From: Variovorax sp. SG517
Lineage (GTDB): Bacteria > Pseudomonadota > Gammaproteobacteria > Burkholderiales > Burkholderiaceae_C
NCBI RefSeq assembly: GCF_013376045.1
Contig: NZ_JABMJG010000001.1
Location: forward strand, 744,001-808,000
DNA length: 64,000 nt
Direction: 5' to 3'
The notes under the pieces are model-generated. The model saw only the letters and a list, made by a program, of their open reading frames with translations, was not told the DNA's origin and did no database searches. Below are positions 50,441-61,316 of the stretch, piece after piece. Positions within the stretch are counted from its first letter, which is position 1; every line of letters begins with the position of its first letter. The translations under genes and the position numbers were made by a program.

Positions 50441-50517
50441 TGGTGCGGCTGGCAGGAATCGAACCCACGACCCCTTGGTTCGTAGCCAAGTACTCTATCC
50501 AGCTGAGCTACAGCCGC
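50441..50517 (-). tRNA. tRNA-Arg (anticodon ACG), copy 1
   Basis: A 77-base cloverleaf with acceptor GCGGCTG/CAGCCGC, anticodon loop CTACGAA (ACG), T arm GTGGGTTCGATTCCTGC and encoded CCA. It is identical in sequence to the second copy 117 bp upstream on the same strand. Confidence 0.97.
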
Positions 50518-50590
50518 ACAGCTTGCAATTATAGCCCGCTTTGGAGCCCTCTCTCGAACTATTCGGGCAAATTGAAGAAATCGAGACCCG

Positions 50591-50630
50591 AAAAAGAAAA
50601 TGCCCGGAAGACGAATCTCCCGGGCATTTC
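50591..50630 (-). terminator. Intrinsic terminator between the two tRNA-Arg genes
   Basis: On the minus strand AAATGCCCGG and CCGGGCATTT pair across a 12-base loop and are followed by TCTTTTTC. Confidence 0.85.
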
Positions 50631-50634
50631 AAGA

Positions 50635-50711
50635 TGGTGCGGCTGGCAGGAATCGAACCCACGACCCCTTGGTTCGTAGCCAAGTACTCTATCCAGCTGA
50701 GCTACAGCCGC
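50635..50711 (-). tRNA. tRNA-Arg (anticodon ACG), copy 2
   Basis: Same 77-base sequence as copy 1 including the encoded CCA. Each copy carries its own terminator, so the duplication includes separate transcript ends with unrelated hairpin sequences. Confidence 0.97.
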
Positions 50712-50792
50712 TAAGCCCTCGATTATAGCCTGTTTTTGGCTGCTCCCCGAAAGCGTGACGAAAGATGCGGGATCGAATCGTCAAGGGAGTGG

Positions 50793-50869
<77 letters not shown>

Positions 50870-50900
50870 ACGCGCAACGATTCTATGCGCGCCGACGGGC

Positions 50901-51908
50901 CTACTTGCGATGGCTCAGTGCGTTGGTCACGAGGCGCGACGTGATGTCGACGATCTGGATCATGCGGTCGTAAGGCATGCGCGTCGGCCCGATCACGCCC
51001 AACGTGCCCACGACCTCCCCGTCGACCTCGTAGTTCGCGCTGACGATCGAGAGCTCCTCGAACGGCACCACCTGGCTTTCGCCGCCGATGAAGATGCGCA
51101 CGCCTTCGGCCTTGCTCGACACGTCGAGCAGCCGCATCAGCTGGGCCTTCTGCTCGAAGAGCTCGAAGGCACGGCGCAGCTGCCCCATGTCGCTGGAGAA
51201 GTCGCTCACCGACAGCAGGTTGCGCTCGCCGGAAATAACGACGTCGTCCTCCTTGGCCTCGGTCAGCACTTCCGAGCTGACCTGCACCGCCGCCTGCATC
51301 AGCGTGGCGATCTCGCCGCGCAGCTTCTCGATCTCGGACTGCAGCCGGTCGCGCACCTGCTCGATGGTCAGCCCGGCGTAGTTCGCGTTGATGTAGTTCG
51401 AGGCCTCGACCAGTTGCGACTGCGAATAGTCGGCCTCCGGAAAGATCACCCTGTTCTGCACGTCGCCATCAGGCGAGACGATGATCACCAGCAGCCTGCG
51501 CTCCGACAGCCGCAGGAACTCGATCTGCTTGAACACCGAGGCGCGACGCGGCGCCATCACCACGCCGACGAACTGCGACATGTTCGACAGCAGGTGCGCC
51601 GCATTGGCGATCACCTTCTGCGGCTGGTCGGGCGCAAGGCTCGGGGCGGTCATCTGCTCGCGCTGCGCGGTCAGCATGGTGTCGACGAAAAGCCGATATC
51701 CGCGGTGCGTCGGAACGCGGCCGGCCGAGGTGTGCGGGCTGGCGATCAGCCCCAGCGCCTCGAGGTCGGACATGACGTTGCGGATGGTTGCCGGCGACAG
51801 ATCGAGCCCCGACGAACGCGAAAGCGTCCGCGATCCCACGGGTTGCCCGTCAGCGATGTAGCGCTCGACGAGCGTCTTGAGCAGCAACTTGGCACGGTCG
51901 TCCAGCAT
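50901..51908 (-). CDS. hrcA: Heat-inducible transcription repressor HrcA
   Basis: This 335-residue repressor of groE/dnaK-type heat-shock genes has an N-terminal winged HTH ([32 protein letters not shown]), [20 protein letters not shown] and the C-terminal dimer domain ([17 protein letters not shown]). It is divergent from nadK with only 31 bp between start codons, so both promoters must reach into the opposite coding region. No CIRCE element is visible there. Confidence 0.96.
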   Translation of the reverse strand: MLDDRAKLLLKTLVERYIADGQPVGSRTLSRSSGLDLSPATIRNVMSDLEALGLIASPHTSAGRVPTHRGYRLFVDTMLTAQREQMTAPSLAPDQPQKVIANAAHLLSNMSQFVGVVMAPRRASVFKQIEFLRLSERRLLVIIVSPDGDVQNRVIFPEADYSQSQLVEASNYINANYAGLTIEQVRDRLQSEIEKLRGEIATLMQAAVQVSSEVLTEAKEDDVVISGERNLLSVSDFSSDMGQLRRAFELFEQKAQLMRLLDVSSKAEGVRIFIGGESQVVPFEELSIVSANYEVDGEVVGTLGVIGPTRMPYDRMIQIVDITSRLVTNALSHRK

Positions 51909-51939
51909 TGCAAGATTTTAGTGTTGTAATTTGTGAGAT

Positions 51940-52851
51940 ATGACCTCTCGCTTTCGTCACGTAGCCCTGATCGGCAAATACCAGGCTTCCGGCGCCCGGG
52001 CGCAAGCCGATGCGCGCGACAGCGTCATGGAGGACATCGGCGCCTTCCTCGAATCCCAGGGCTGCACGGTGTTCGTCGAACGCTCGACGTGCGAGGAAGC
52101 CGATGAAGCCCCCCCCGCCCATCCGCGCTACCAGGCCCTCACCGTCGAGGAAATCGGCCAGCGCTGCGACCTCGGCCTCGTGGTCGGCGGCGACGGCACC
52201 ATGCTCGGCATCGGCCGGCAGCTCGCGAGCTACGGCATCCCGCTGATCGGCATCAACCGCGGCCGGCTCGGCTTCATCACCGACATCCCGCTCGACAACT
52301 ACCAGTCAACACTGATCCCGATGCTGGCCGGCGAGTACGAGGAAGACCACCGCAGCCTGATGCAGGCCAGGGTCATGCGCGACGGCGCCTCGGTGTTCGA
52401 TGCCTTCGCCATGAACGACGTGGTCGTCAACCGCGGCGCCACCTCGGGCATGGTCGAGCTTCGCGTCTCCGTGGGCCGCCATTTCGTGGCCAACCAGCGC
52501 GCCGACGGGCTGATCATCGCCACGCCCACGGGCTCGACCGCCTATGCGCTGTCTGCCGGCGGGCCGCTGCTGCACCCCGCGGTGCCGGGCTGGGTCCTGG
52601 TGCCGATTGCGCCACACACGCTGTCGAACCGGCCTGTGCTGTTGCCCGATGCCGACGAGATCGTGATCGAGCTGGTCGGCGGACGCGACGCCAGCGCCAA
52701 TTTCGACATGCAGTCGCTCGCCTCGCTCGCCATCGGCGACCGCGTGGTGGTGCGGCGCTCCGACTTCCGCGTGCGCTTCCTGCATCCACGCGGCTGGAGC
52801 TATTTCGACACACTGCGCAAGAAACTTCATTGGAACGAGGGAGGCTCCTGA
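51940..52851 (+). CDS. nadK: NAD kinase
   Basis: This 303-residue enzyme makes NADP from NAD. The catalytic GGDGTMLG, the NE/D motif MNDVVVNRG and the C-terminal [19 protein letters not shown] are all present. recN follows after one base, so they form an operon; nadK-recN is the usual proteobacterial pair. Confidence 0.97.
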   Translation: MTSRFRHVALIGKYQASGARAQADARDSVMEDIGAFLESQGCTVFVERSTCEEADEAPPAHPRYQALTVEEIGQRCDLGLVVGGDGTMLGIGRQLASYGIPLIGINRGRLGFITDIPLDNYQSTLIPMLAGEYEEDHRSLMQARVMRDGASVFDAFAMNDVVVNRGATSGMVELRVSVGRHFVANQRADGLIIATPTGSTAYALSAGGPLLHPAVPGWVLVPIAPHTLSNRPVLLPDADEIVIELVGGRDASANFDMQSLASLAIGDRVVVRRSDFRVRFLHPRGWSYFDTLRKKLHWNEGGS

Positions 52852-52852
52852 A

Positions 52853-54535
52853 ATGGCGCTGCGACGCATCGCACTGCGCGACTTCGTGATCGTGCGATCA
52901 CTCGAACTCGACCTGTCCGGCGGCTTCACTGTGCTGACCGGTGAAACGGGCGCGGGCAAATCCATCCTGATCGACGCGCTTCAGCTGGCGCTGGGCAACC
53001 GGGCCGATGCGGGCGCGGTGCGCGAAGGGGCCGAGCGTCTCGATGTGAGCGCCGAATTCGACGCCGACCCGGCGCTGGACGGCTGGCTCGACGAGGGCGG
53101 CTTCGAGCCGGGAGACGCGCTGCTGCTGCGCCGCACGGTCGACCTGCAGGGCCGCAGCCGCGGCTGGATCAACGGCAGCCCCGCCACCGCGACCCAGCTG
53201 CGCGAGCTCGGCGACCGCCTGCTCGACATCCACGGCCAGCACGCCTGGCAGAGCCTGACGCGGCCCGAGGCGGTGCGCGGCCTGCTCGACGCCTACGCGG
53301 GCGCACGCACCGATGCGCTGGACGCCGCATGGCAAGCCTGGCGGCAGGCACTCTCCGCGCTCGAGCACGCCCGCTCGGCGCAAGACTCGCTGCAGCGCGA
53401 ACGCGAACGGCTGCAATGGCAGATATCCGAAGTCGCGAAGCTCGCGCCGGGCGCCGACGAGTGGGAAGAGCTCTCCACCAACCACTCGCGCATCTCCAAT
53501 GCGCAGGCGCTGATCGACGCGGCCCAGGGCGCCAGCCAGGCGCTGGAAGACGATGACAACGGCGCCCTCTCCGCGCTCCAGCGTGCGGTCGCGCTGCTGC
53601 AGAACTGCGAGCACATCGAGCCCGAGTTCCGTTCGCTGGGCGAGGTGCTCGCCTCCTGCGTGGCCCAAGCCTCCGACGCGGCGCACACGCTGCACGGCTA
53701 CCTGCGCGATGCCGACACCGACCCTCAGACCCTGGCCGAACTCGACGAGCGCATGGGCCTGTGGATGTCGCTCGCGCGCCGCTACAAGCGCCCGCCGGCC
53801 GAGCTGCCGGCGCTGCTGGCCGGCTGGCAGGCCGAGTTGCAGGCGCTCGACGCCCAAAGCGACCTCGAAGGCCTGGAGCGTGCCGAAGAGGCCGCGCAGC
53901 AGGCCTACATGAAGGAAGCCAAGGCGCTGGGCAAGATCCGCAAGCAGGCGGCCCCCCGCCTCTCGCAGGCCGTCACCGACGCGATGCAGGGCCTGGGCAT
54001 GCAGGGCGGGCGCTTCGAGGTCGAACTGCAGTCGCTCGCGCAGCCCAGCCGCGCCGGCCTCGAAGACGTGGCCTTCCTCGTCGCAGGCCACACCGGCAGC
54101 ACGCCGCGGGCCATCGGCAAGGTGGCTTCGGGCGGCGAACTATCGCGCATCGCGCTGGCCATCGCAGTCACCACCAGCCAGCTCGGCGCGGCGCAGACGC
54201 TGATCTTCGACGAGGTCGATTCCGGCGTGGGCGGTGCGGTGGCGGAAACCGTCGGCCGGCTGATGAAGCAGCTCGGCCGCGATCGCCAGGTGCTCGCCGT
54301 GACCCACCTGCCGCAGGTTGCAGCGTGCGCCGACCACCACCTGGTGGTGGCCAAGCGCCAGACGGCGGCGACCGGCAGCGACGGCCCCCGCACAGAAAGC
54401 GGCGTGTCGCGCCTGGACGACGACAGCCGCGCCAGGGAAATCGCCCGCATGCTGGGCGGCGAGAAGGTCTCGCAGACCTCGCTCGCCCATGCGCGCGAGA
54501 TGCTCGGCCACAAGACCTCGGCAGCCTTGCAATGA
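52853..54535 (+). CDS. recN: DNA repair protein RecN
   Basis: This 560-residue SMC-like ATPase acts in double-strand-break repair. Walker A is [12 protein letters not shown] at residue 31, followed by a coiled-coil middle region, the signature [12 protein letters not shown] and Walker [13 protein letters not shown]. Its stop overlaps the rapZ start (ATGA). Confidence 0.97.
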   Translation: MALRRIALRDFVIVRSLELDLSGGFTVLTGETGAGKSILIDALQLALGNRADAGAVREGAERLDVSAEFDADPALDGWLDEGGFEPGDALLLRRTVDLQGRSRGWINGSPATATQLRELGDRLLDIHGQHAWQSLTRPEAVRGLLDAYAGARTDALDAAWQAWRQALSALEHARSAQDSLQRERERLQWQISEVAKLAPGADEWEELSTNHSRISNAQALIDAAQGASQALEDDDNGALSALQRAVALLQNCEHIEPEFRSLGEVLASCVAQASDAAHTLHGYLRDADTDPQTLAELDERMGLWMSLARRYKRPPAELPALLAGWQAELQALDAQSDLEGLERAEEAAQQAYMKEAKALGKIRKQAAPRLSQAVTDAMQGLGMQGGRFEVELQSLAQPSRAGLEDVAFLVAGHTGSTPRAIGKVASGGELSRIALAIAVTTSQLGAAQTLIFDEVDSGVGGAVAETVGRLMKQLGRDRQVLAVTHLPQVAACADHHLVVAKRQTAATGSDGPRTESGVSRLDDDSRAREIARMLGGEKVSQTSLAHAREMLGHKTSAALQ

Positions 54536-55410
54536 CCCTCGATCTCGTGCTCATCACGGGCATGTCGGGTTCCGGCAAGTCGGTGGCCCTGCATGCGCTG
54601 GAAGACGCGGGCTACTACTGCGTCGACAACCTGCCGCCCGAGCTGCTGACCTCGTTCATCGCGCTGCAGCACGAGCAGCAGGCCACGCGCGTGGCCATTG
54701 CCATGGACGTGCGCAGCGGCGTCTCGCTGCCCATCGTTCCGCAGCAGCTGGAGGCGCTGCGCCGCGACGGCGGCATCTCGCTGCGCTCGCTGTTCCTCGA
54801 CGCGACCACCGACGCCCTGCTGCGCCGCTATTCGGAAACCCGCCGCCGCCACCCGCTCTCACGCCAGGAAGGCCGCACCGACGTGCCCGAGCAGCACCGC
54901 GTGCTGACCCAGGCAATCGAACTCGAGCGCGAGCTGCTGGCCGACCTGCGCGACGGCGCCGACGTGATCGACACCAGCCTGATCCGCCCGGCGCAGCTGC
55001 AGAGCTACATCAAGTCGCTGATCTCCGCGCCGCAGACGCCGCTCACGCTGGTGTTCGAATCCTTCGCCTTCAAGCGCGGCGTGCCGCTGGACGCCGACTA
55101 CGTGTTCGACGTGCGCATGCTGCCCAATCCGCACTACGTGCCGGCGCTGCGTCCGCTCACGGGCCGCGACGAGCCGGTGATCGAATGGCTGCGCGAGCAC
55201 GACGACGTGGCGCGCATGTACGACGACATCGAGCAGTTCCTGGCGCACTGGCTCGACGCGCTGGCGCGCGACCACCGCAGCTACGTGACCGTGGCCATCG
55301 GATGCACCGGCGGGCAGCACCGCTCGGTGTTCCTGGTCGAGCAGCTGGCGCGCTCGTTCGGTGCGCGTTGGGGTGCGCTGAAGCGGCACCGCGAGCTCGA
55401 CGCGATCTGA
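54532..55410 (+). CDS. rapZ: RNase adapter protein RapZ
   Basis: This 292-residue P-loop protein has Walker [25 protein letters not shown] and the C-terminal [12 protein letters not shown]. In enterobacteria RapZ guides RNase E to the GlmZ sRNA and senses glucosamine-6-phosphate. GlmZ is not known in betaproteobacteria, so the role here may differ. It converges with mutY (12 bp gap). Confidence 0.95.
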   Translation: MTLDLVLITGMSGSGKSVALHALEDAGYYCVDNLPPELLTSFIALQHEQQATRVAIAMDVRSGVSLPIVPQQLEALRRDGGISLRSLFLDATTDALLRRYSETRRRHPLSRQEGRTDVPEQHRVLTQAIELERELLADLRDGADVIDTSLIRPAQLQSYIKSLISAPQTPLTLVFESFAFKRGVPLDADYVFDVRMLPNPHYVPALRPLTGRDEPVIEWLREHDDVARMYDDIEQFLAHWLDALARDHRSYVTVAIGCTGGQHRSVFLVEQLARSFGARWGALKRHRELDAI

Positions 55411-55422
55411 TCCGCTGGCGGG

Positions 55423-56508
55423 CTAGCTTTCGCCGCCTTCCAGCATCTTGCGCATCGGGGCGGGCAGGCCAAGCCGGCTCCATTCCTCAGCCTCGAACCA
55501 TCGCGCGGCATCGCCCTGCGGCTGGCCGCCGTCGATCTGCACCGGATGCAGATGTAGGTCCTTGTGGGTCAGCACGTGCACGAAGGCCGGCAGGTCATGG
55601 GCGCCGCGCCGCGCGGCCGCGGGCACGGCTTCAAGAAGCTCCTCGCGGCTGTCGAACACCGGCAGGCAGTAAAGACCGGCCCAGATGCCCTTCGCCGGCC
55701 GCTTCTCCAGCCACACACGGCCCTGGGCATCGCGCGCCAGCAGCACCCACAGCGACTGCGCGCTGCGCTTGAGCTTGCGCGTCTTGACCGGGTAGCGCTC
55801 GGGCGCGCCTTCGCGCAGGGCGACGCAGCTCTGCTGCACCGGGCAGATCATGCAGCTCGGCTTGCGCGGCAGGCACACCGTGGCGCCCATGTCCATCACG
55901 CCCTGCGTGTAGGACGCGATGGCTTCCTTGTCGTTCGCAGGCGGAAGCAGCTGCGTTGCCAGGTCCCACAAGGCGCGCTCCTGCGCCGTGGAAGACATGT
56001 CGCCCGCGAAGCCGAGCACGCGCGTGAGCACGCGCTTGACGTTGCCGTCGAGGATCGCCACGCGCTCGCCGAAGCAGAAGGCCGCGATGGCCGCCGAGGT
56101 CGAGCGGCCGATGCCCGGCAGCGTGACCAGCTCCGCAGCCGTGCGCGGAAACTCGCCGCCGAATCGCGCGACGACTTCCTGCGCGCAGCGGTGCATGTTG
56201 CGCGCGCGACTGTAGTAGCCCAGTCCGCTCCAGAGGCCGAACACCTCGTCCTCGGTGCCGGCGGCCAGCGCCTTCACGTCGGGAAAGCGCTCCAGAAAGC
56301 GAGCGAAGTAGCCGAGCACCGTCGACACCTGCGTCTGCTGCAGCATCACCTCCGACAGCCAAACGCGGTACGGATCGCGCGTGTTCTGCCACGGCAGCTG
56401 GCTGCGGCCGTGGCTGCGCTGCCAGCTCACGATCTGCGCTGCGAAATCCGGAGGCAATGACAGGGTTTCAGTCGCCGCCGCCTTGGAGGCGGAATCCTCA
56501 GGCCGCAC
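55423..56508 (-). CDS. mutY: A/G-specific adenine glycosylase MutY
   Basis: This 361-residue enzyme removes adenine opposite 8-oxoguanine. It has SEVMLQQTQV with the catalytic Glu, a helix-hairpin-helix LPGIGRSTSAAIAAF, Asp in ILDGNVKRVL, an Fe-S loop CLPRKPSCMICPVQQSC and a C-terminal NUDIX-like domain that reads 8-oxoG. The start is GTG 56508, overlapping the end of the dynamin-like gene by 11 bp, so the two are co-translated. Confidence 0.95.
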   Translation of the reverse strand: MRPEDSASKAAATETLSLPPDFAAQIVSWQRSHGRSQLPWQNTRDPYRVWLSEVMLQQTQVSTVLGYFARFLERFPDVKALAAGTEDEVFGLWSGLGYYSRARNMHRCAQEVVARFGGEFPRTAAELVTLPGIGRSTSAAIAAFCFGERVAILDGNVKRVLTRVLGFAGDMSSTAQERALWDLATQLLPPANDKEAIASYTQGVMDMGATVCLPRKPSCMICPVQQSCVALREGAPERYPVKTRKLKRSAQSLWVLLARDAQGRVWLEKRPAKGIWAGLYCLPVFDSREELLEAVPAAARRGAHDLPAFVHVLTHKDLHLHPVQIDGGQPQGDAARWFEAEEWSRLGLPAPMRKMLEGGES

Positions 56509-58459
56509 GCAGTTCGCCGATGGTGGCCGCTGGCTGCGGCTTTCCGTGCTGCGCGATCAGCGAAGTGAATTCGCGCAGTTGCACATGGAGTTCGGTGAGG
56601 TTGCTCTCCTGCGCGGCCAGTTCGACCAGCCGTTCGTCGAGGTTGCCCGCCGCGCTCTGGATGCGTTCGATCGCCTCGATGCGCTTGCTGAAGTTGCGGC
56701 GGCGCTCCTTGAGCTGCGCATCGATCTGCGCGCTCGCGCCCTTGCTCCAGCGCTCGACCTCGGTCATGGCCGCCTCGTTGACCAGCCGCAGCCGGCTGGC
56801 GAGCGCGCGGACCAGCTTGTCGCAGAAGTCGGCCTGCGCGAGCTTCAGCAGATTGCCCACGCCCAGGTAATGGATGTGGCTGCGCTCGATCTGCGCGAGC
56901 TCCTGCTCGAAGCCCGTGAGGTCGGGTTCGGCCGGCGCCTGCAGGGTGAAGCCCTGCTCGGCATTGAGCTGGCGGAAGGTGGCGTGCAGCATCGACTGGA
57001 TCTCGGCCGTGGTCGCCTGCACTTCGCGCAGGTTGTTGCGCAGCGAGTCGAATGTCTCGGCGTACACCTTGCGCACGTTGAACTTGACGCCGGGACGCTT
57101 GAGCGCGGCCGACAGCTTCACCATGTCGGCCTTCAGCGCGGTGCGCCCGAGCACCGCATACACCTCGCGCAGCAGCTTGCCCTGCACCGAGCGCAGCGCC
57201 AGGATGCGCGTGTTGCTGCCCTCGAACTCGGCATGCTCCTGGTCGATGCGCGCGCGCATGTGGCGGATCACCGAGACGTTCTTGCCGCGCAGCCCCTGCA
57301 GCTCGAGCGCCTGCTCGGACAGGTCGCGCTGGCGCACCTTCAGGATGCGCTCGGCCTCGGCGCGCAGCGCGGTCATGCCCGCGTCGACCGCAAGCCGCAG
57401 CATGGTTTCGCGCTTGCCCAGAACGCCTTCGGCCAGCAGCGATTCGAGCGCCGGCAGGCGGCTGGCCTGCAGCAGCTGGCCGTCGTGCTGGATCTTGGCC
57501 TGCAGGCCCTTCTGCGCGGACACGGGCAGCACCTGCGCCAGCGGCACTTCGAGCAGGCGGGCCGCGCCGTCGCGCTGGCGCTCGATCTGCAGTTCGATCT
57601 GCGCGGGCGTGCTGAGCGTGTCCCACATGGTGTCGATCTTGTTGAGCACCACGAAGCGCGTGTCGTTGCCCTCGTCTTCGGTGATCAGATGCTCGCGCCA
57701 GATGGAAAGGTCGGAGCGCGTCACGCCGGTCTCAGCGCCGAGGATGAAGACCACCGCGTGCGCCTGCGGAATCAGGCTCACCGTGAGTTCGGGTTCGGCG
57801 CCGATCGCGTTCAGGCCCGGCGTGTCGAGGATCACCAGCCCCTGCTCCAGCAGCGGGTGCGGCATGTTCAGCACCGCATGGCGCCAGCGCGGAATTTCCA
57901 CGCGGCCTTCGGCGTCCTGCACCGGGTTGTCGTCGGGCGTTTCGTCGTTCCAGAAGCCCAGCGTGCGGGCTTCGTCCTTGCTGACCCAGCGCACCTCGGC
58001 CACCTTGCCCATGGCCTGCGCCAGCTGCTCGGCATTGCCGACGTCGATGGCGATCTCGGTCCAGCGGGTGGGCTTGTCGCGCCAGTGAGCCAGCGAATGG
58101 GGCTCCAGCCGGGTCTCGATGGGCAGCAGGCGCAGCTTGGGCGCATGCGCGGCGTCGTAGCCCAGCTCGGTCGGGCACATCGTGGTGCGGCCGGCGCTCG
58201 CGGGCATGATCCGCCGCCCGTAGCCGGCGAAGAAGATGGCGTTGATCAGCTCCGACTTGCCGCGCGAGAACTCGGCCACGAAGGCGACCATGACCTTGCT
58301 GGTGCGGATCTGCGTCTCGAGCCCGCGCAGGCGCTCGGCCACCGCCTGGTCGAGCAGCTCGTTCTCGGTCAGCCAGCGGGACAGCCACTGCAGCCGGTGG
58401 GCGAAATTGCTCCGCCACGCACCGTGCTGATCGAGTTGTTGATTGAAGGAGCGGCTCAA
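56498..58459 (-). CDS. Dynamin-family GTPase
   Basis: This 653-residue bacterial dynamin-like protein has G1 in EFSRGKSELINAIF, a G2 Thr in AGRTTMCPTEL, G3 DTPGLNAIG and G4 VLNKIDTMWD. Long helical assembly regions fill the C-terminal two thirds (for example AERILKVRQRDLSEQALELQ). Such proteins bind and reshape membranes or respond to membrane stress. It sits between mutM and mutY and overlaps mutY, so it is tied to base-excision-repair genes for unknown reasons. An AT-rich stretch upstream (58460-58561) is its probable promoter. Confidence 0.9.
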   Translation of the reverse strand: MSRSFNQQLDQHGAWRSNFAHRLQWLSRWLTENELLDQAVAERLRGLETQIRTSKVMVAFVAEFSRGKSELINAIFFAGYGRRIMPASAGRTTMCPTELGYDAAHAPKLRLLPIETRLEPHSLAHWRDKPTRWTEIAIDVGNAEQLAQAMGKVAEVRWVSKDEARTLGFWNDETPDDNPVQDAEGRVEIPRWRHAVLNMPHPLLEQGLVILDTPGLNAIGAEPELTVSLIPQAHAVVFILGAETGVTRSDLSIWREHLITEDEGNDTRFVVLNKIDTMWDTLSTPAQIELQIERQRDGAARLLEVPLAQVLPVSAQKGLQAKIQHDGQLLQASRLPALESLLAEGVLGKRETMLRLAVDAGMTALRAEAERILKVRQRDLSEQALELQGLRGKNVSVIRHMRARIDQEHAEFEGSNTRILALRSVQGKLLREVYAVLGRTALKADMVKLSAALKRPGVKFNVRKVYAETFDSLRNNLREVQATTAEIQSMLHATFRQLNAEQGFTLQAPAEPDLTGFEQELAQIERSHIHYLGVGNLLKLAQADFCDKLVRALASRLRLVNEAAMTEVERWSKGASAQIDAQLKERRRNFSKRIEAIERIQSAAGNLDERLVELAAQESNLTELHVQLREFTSLIAQHGKPQPAATIGELRAA

Positions 58460-58561
58460 GGGGAATATGTAAGAAACAATTTACAAATATACATCGGCGG
58501 GCGGGGCACCGTCGTTTCTAGATTGTTTCTATTTTTCTGTTTCCATCGCGCGAGCCCGCGC

Positions 58562-59374
58562 CTACTTCTGGCAATTGGGGCAGTAATAGGTGGAGCGCTG
58601 CCCCTGGCGCAACAGCCGGATCGGCGTTGCGCAAACCCGACAGGGCTCGCCCGCCCGGCCGTAGACGGTCGCTTCAAGCTGGAAATAGCCGTTCTGCCCG
58701 TCGATGTTGGAGAAATCGCGCAGCGTGCTGCCGCCCTTCTCCACCGCCCGCGCCAGGATCTCGCGCACCGCCGCATGCAGCTTCGCCGCCCGCGGCCGGC
58801 TGATGCGCGCCGCCGAAAGCGTCGGCCGGATGCCCGCCTGGAACAGCGCCTCCGACGCGTAGATGTTGCCCACGCCCACCACCACGTCGCCCGCCAGCAG
58901 CACCTGCTTGACCGCCGTCTTGCGCTTCTTGAGGCCGGCATGGAAGGCATCGAGGTCGAACCCGTCGTCCAGCGGCTCCATGCCAAGGCCGCCCAGCAGC
59001 TTGATCGCCCACGGGGCGGACTCGTCTTCCACGTAAACAACTGCGCCGAAACGGCGCGGGTCGTTGAGCCTGAGCGTGCCGAGGTTGGTAACAAGATCGA
59101 AGTGATCGTGCGGGCCGGGCGGCGGCAGCGCGGCATCGAAGCGCAGGCTGCCCGACATGCCCAGGTGCAGCAGCAGGATGCCGCGATCGAGATCGATCAG
59201 CAGGTACTTGCCGCGCCGGCGCACCTCGCGCACCTGCCGGCCGACCAGCGCCTCGGGCAGCACCATCAGCGCCCATCGCAGAGGCTTGCCGATGCGCACT
59301 GCTTCGATGCGTCCGCCTGCGATGCGGTCGGCGAACCCACGGCGGGTGACTTCGACTTCGGGTAGCTCAGGCAT
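58562..59374 (-). CDS. mutM: Formamidopyrimidine-DNA glycosylase
   Basis: This 270-residue Fpg removes 8-oxoguanine. The catalytic N-terminus [29 protein letters not shown] and the C-terminal zinc finger C-x2-C...C-x2-C (CRVC and CPNC) are all present. With mutY on the same strand nearby, both major enzymes of the GO repair system are encoded within 4 kb. Confidence 0.97.
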   Translation of the reverse strand: MPELPEVEVTRRGFADRIAGGRIEAVRIGKPLRWALMVLPEALVGRQVREVRRRGKYLLIDLDRGILLLHLGMSGSLRFDAALPPPGPHDHFDLVTNLGTLRLNDPRRFGAVVYVEDESAPWAIKLLGGLGMEPLDDGFDLDAFHAGLKKRKTAVKQVLLAGDVVVGVGNIYASEALFQAGIRPTLSAARISRPRAAKLHAAVREILARAVEKGGSTLRDFSNIDGQNGYFQLEATVYGRAGEPCRVCATPIRLLRQGQRSTYYCPNCQK

Positions 59375-59455
59375 GAAAGGTAAATCTTCGGCAAACGCCT
59401 GCGGCGGCGAAGCCCCACGCGATGCTCGTTCAAAAGGCTGGATTATTATGGTCAG

Positions 59456-61315
59456 ATGAATCTTTCGCCCCGCCGACACCGCCTTGCGGCGGCCGCGTCT
59501 CTCGCCTTGCTGGCCTGCGCCGCCAACGCGCAATCTTCCGATCCGGCAGCCCCCGTCAGCCCCATTCCCGCCATCGAACGGCCGGCGCAGTCGAGGCCCG
59601 CAGCCAGGCCCCGTCCGGCCGCGGCGAAGGAAGCCGCCGAGCCGGCGCCGCTGCAGTCCGCACTGACGGCAGACCTGTTCTACGAGATCCTGATGGGCGA
59701 AATGACGGCCCGTTCCGGCGACCCCGGCTCCGGCTATGCGCTCGTGCTCGACGCCGCGCGGCGGCTGCGCGACGGCAAGCTGTTCCAGCGCGCGGTCGAG
59801 ATCGCGCTGCAGTCGCGCTCCGGCGATGCGGCGCTCGCCGCGGCACGGGCATGGCAGGAGAGCCTGCCGAATTCGCGCGACGCACGCCGCATCGAACTGC
59901 AGATCCTGATCGCGCTCAACCGCATCAGCGAAACCGTCGAGCCGCTGCGCGCCGAAGTGGCGGCCACCTCGCAGATCGAGCGCCCGCTGCTGATGGCCGT
60001 GATCGCGCGCAATTACTCGCGCGCATCCGACAAGAAGCTGGCCGCCTCGGTGGTCGAGCAGGCGCTGGTCGACGAGCTGAAGAGCCCCACCACCGGCGGA
60101 CTGGCCTGGGCCACCGTCGGCCGGCTGCGTCTCAACGCGGGCGATGCCTCCGGCGCGCTGGAAGCCGCGCGCAAGGGCCAGGAGATCGACCCGGCCTCCG
60201 ACGCGCCCCCGGCGCTGGCGCTCGAGATGATCGACCCCGGCCAGCCGCTGGCCGAACCGATCGTCACCCGCTTCCTGAACAACAACCCGAAGGGGTCGCC
60301 CGACCTGCGTGTCGCCTATGCACGCGTGCTGGTCGAGAACCGGCGCTACAGCGACGCCTCCGCGCAGCTCCAGGCGCTGACCACCTCGCGCCCCGAACTC
60401 GCGGAACCATGGCTGCTGCTGGGCAGCCTGCAGATGCAGGCCCGGCAGGATGCCGCGGCCGAGACTTCGATCAAGCGCTTCATCGAGCTGTCGGGCAATC
60501 CGAAGAGTGGCGGCAGCAAGGATGCCGACGATGCGGCCGACCGCAAGCGCGGCGTGTCGCAGGCGTACTTCGCGCTGTCGCAGCTGGCCGAGCGGCGCAA
60601 GGACTATGCGGCGGCCGAGCGCTGGCTCTCGCGCGTCGACGGCCCCGACGAACTGGTGGCCGCGCAGACCCGCCGCGCCACGCTGCTGGCGCGCCAGGGC
60701 AAGCTGCCGCAGGCCCGCGAGATCATCCGCGGCCTGCCCGAGCGCACGGCCGACGACAAGAAGCAGAAGTTCCTCGCCGAAGTGCAGCTGCTGCGCGACG
60801 CGAAGCAGTTCCAGGCGGCCTACGACATGCTCGCCCAGGCTTCTGCGGCATCGCCGGACGACGGCGACCTCGTCTACGACCAGGCCATGGTCGCCGAGAA
60901 GCTCAACCGCCTCGACGACATGGAGCGCCTGCTGCGCCGCCTCATCGAGCTCAAGCCCCAGAACCAGAACGCGTACAACGCCCTGGGCTACTCGCTGGCC
61001 GATCGCAAGATCAGGCTGGAAGAGGCTCGCACGCTGATCCAGAAGGCCGTGCAGCTGGCACCGGAAGACCCGTTCATCGCCGACAGCCTGGGCTGGGTCG
61101 AGTTCAGGCTCGGCAACACGGCAGAGGCCATCCGCATCCTCGAGGCCGCCTACAAGACGCGGCCCGATCCCGAGATCGGCGCGCACTTCGGCGAAGTCCT
61201 GTGGACTTCCGGCCAGAAGGACCGCGCGGTCACGATCTGGAAGGAAGCCCTGCTGAGCGACGCCGAGAACGAGACCCTGCAGGAAACGCTCAAGCGCCTG
61301 CGAGTGAAGCCCTGA
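59456..61315 (+). CDS. Tetratricopeptide-repeat periplasmic/outer-membrane-associated protein
   Basis: This 619-residue protein has a signal peptide ending near ANAQS and many TPR-like helical pairs from about residue 90 to the end (for example [40 protein letters not shown]). It is the conserved gene before lolB and ispE in Burkholderiales. A role in cell-envelope assembly is plausible from context. It ends 1 bp before lolB. Confidence 0.88.
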   Translation: MNLSPRRHRLAAAASLALLACAANAQSSDPAAPVSPIPAIERPAQSRPAARPRPAAAKEAAEPAPLQSALTADLFYEILMGEMTARSGDPGSGYALVLDAARRLRDGKLFQRAVEIALQSRSGDAALAAARAWQESLPNSRDARRIELQILIALNRISETVEPLRAEVAATSQIERPLLMAVIARNYSRASDKKLAASVVEQALVDELKSPTTGGLAWATVGRLRLNAGDASGALEAARKGQEIDPASDAPPALALEMIDPGQPLAEPIVTRFLNNNPKGSPDLRVAYARVLVENRRYSDASAQLQALTTSRPELAEPWLLLGSLQMQARQDAAAETSIKRFIELSGNPKSGGSKDADDAADRKRGVSQAYFALSQLAERRKDYAAAERWLSRVDGPDELVAAQTRRATLLARQGKLPQAREIIRGLPERTADDKKQKFLAEVQLLRDAKQFQAAYDMLAQASAASPDDGDLVYDQAMVAEKLNRLDDMERLLRRLIELKPQNQNAYNALGYSLADRKIRLEEARTLIQKAVQLAPEDPFIADSLGWVEFRLGNTAEAIRILEAAYKTRPDPEIGAHFGEVLWTSGQKDRAVTIWKEALLSDAENETLQETLKRLRVKP

Positions 61316-61316
61316 G

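Noticed and set aside
50388..50520. N-terminal extension of greB and other short proteins beginning MATNQGVVGSIPASRT
   Set aside because: This peptide is the translation of the tRNA-Arg sequence itself and appears at both tRNA copies, so it is not a protein.
58514..58545. GTTTCTA repeats before the dynamin-like gene as an operator
   Set aside because: Only two exact copies and one imperfect copy at unequal spacing in an AT-rich stretch; too weak to call.
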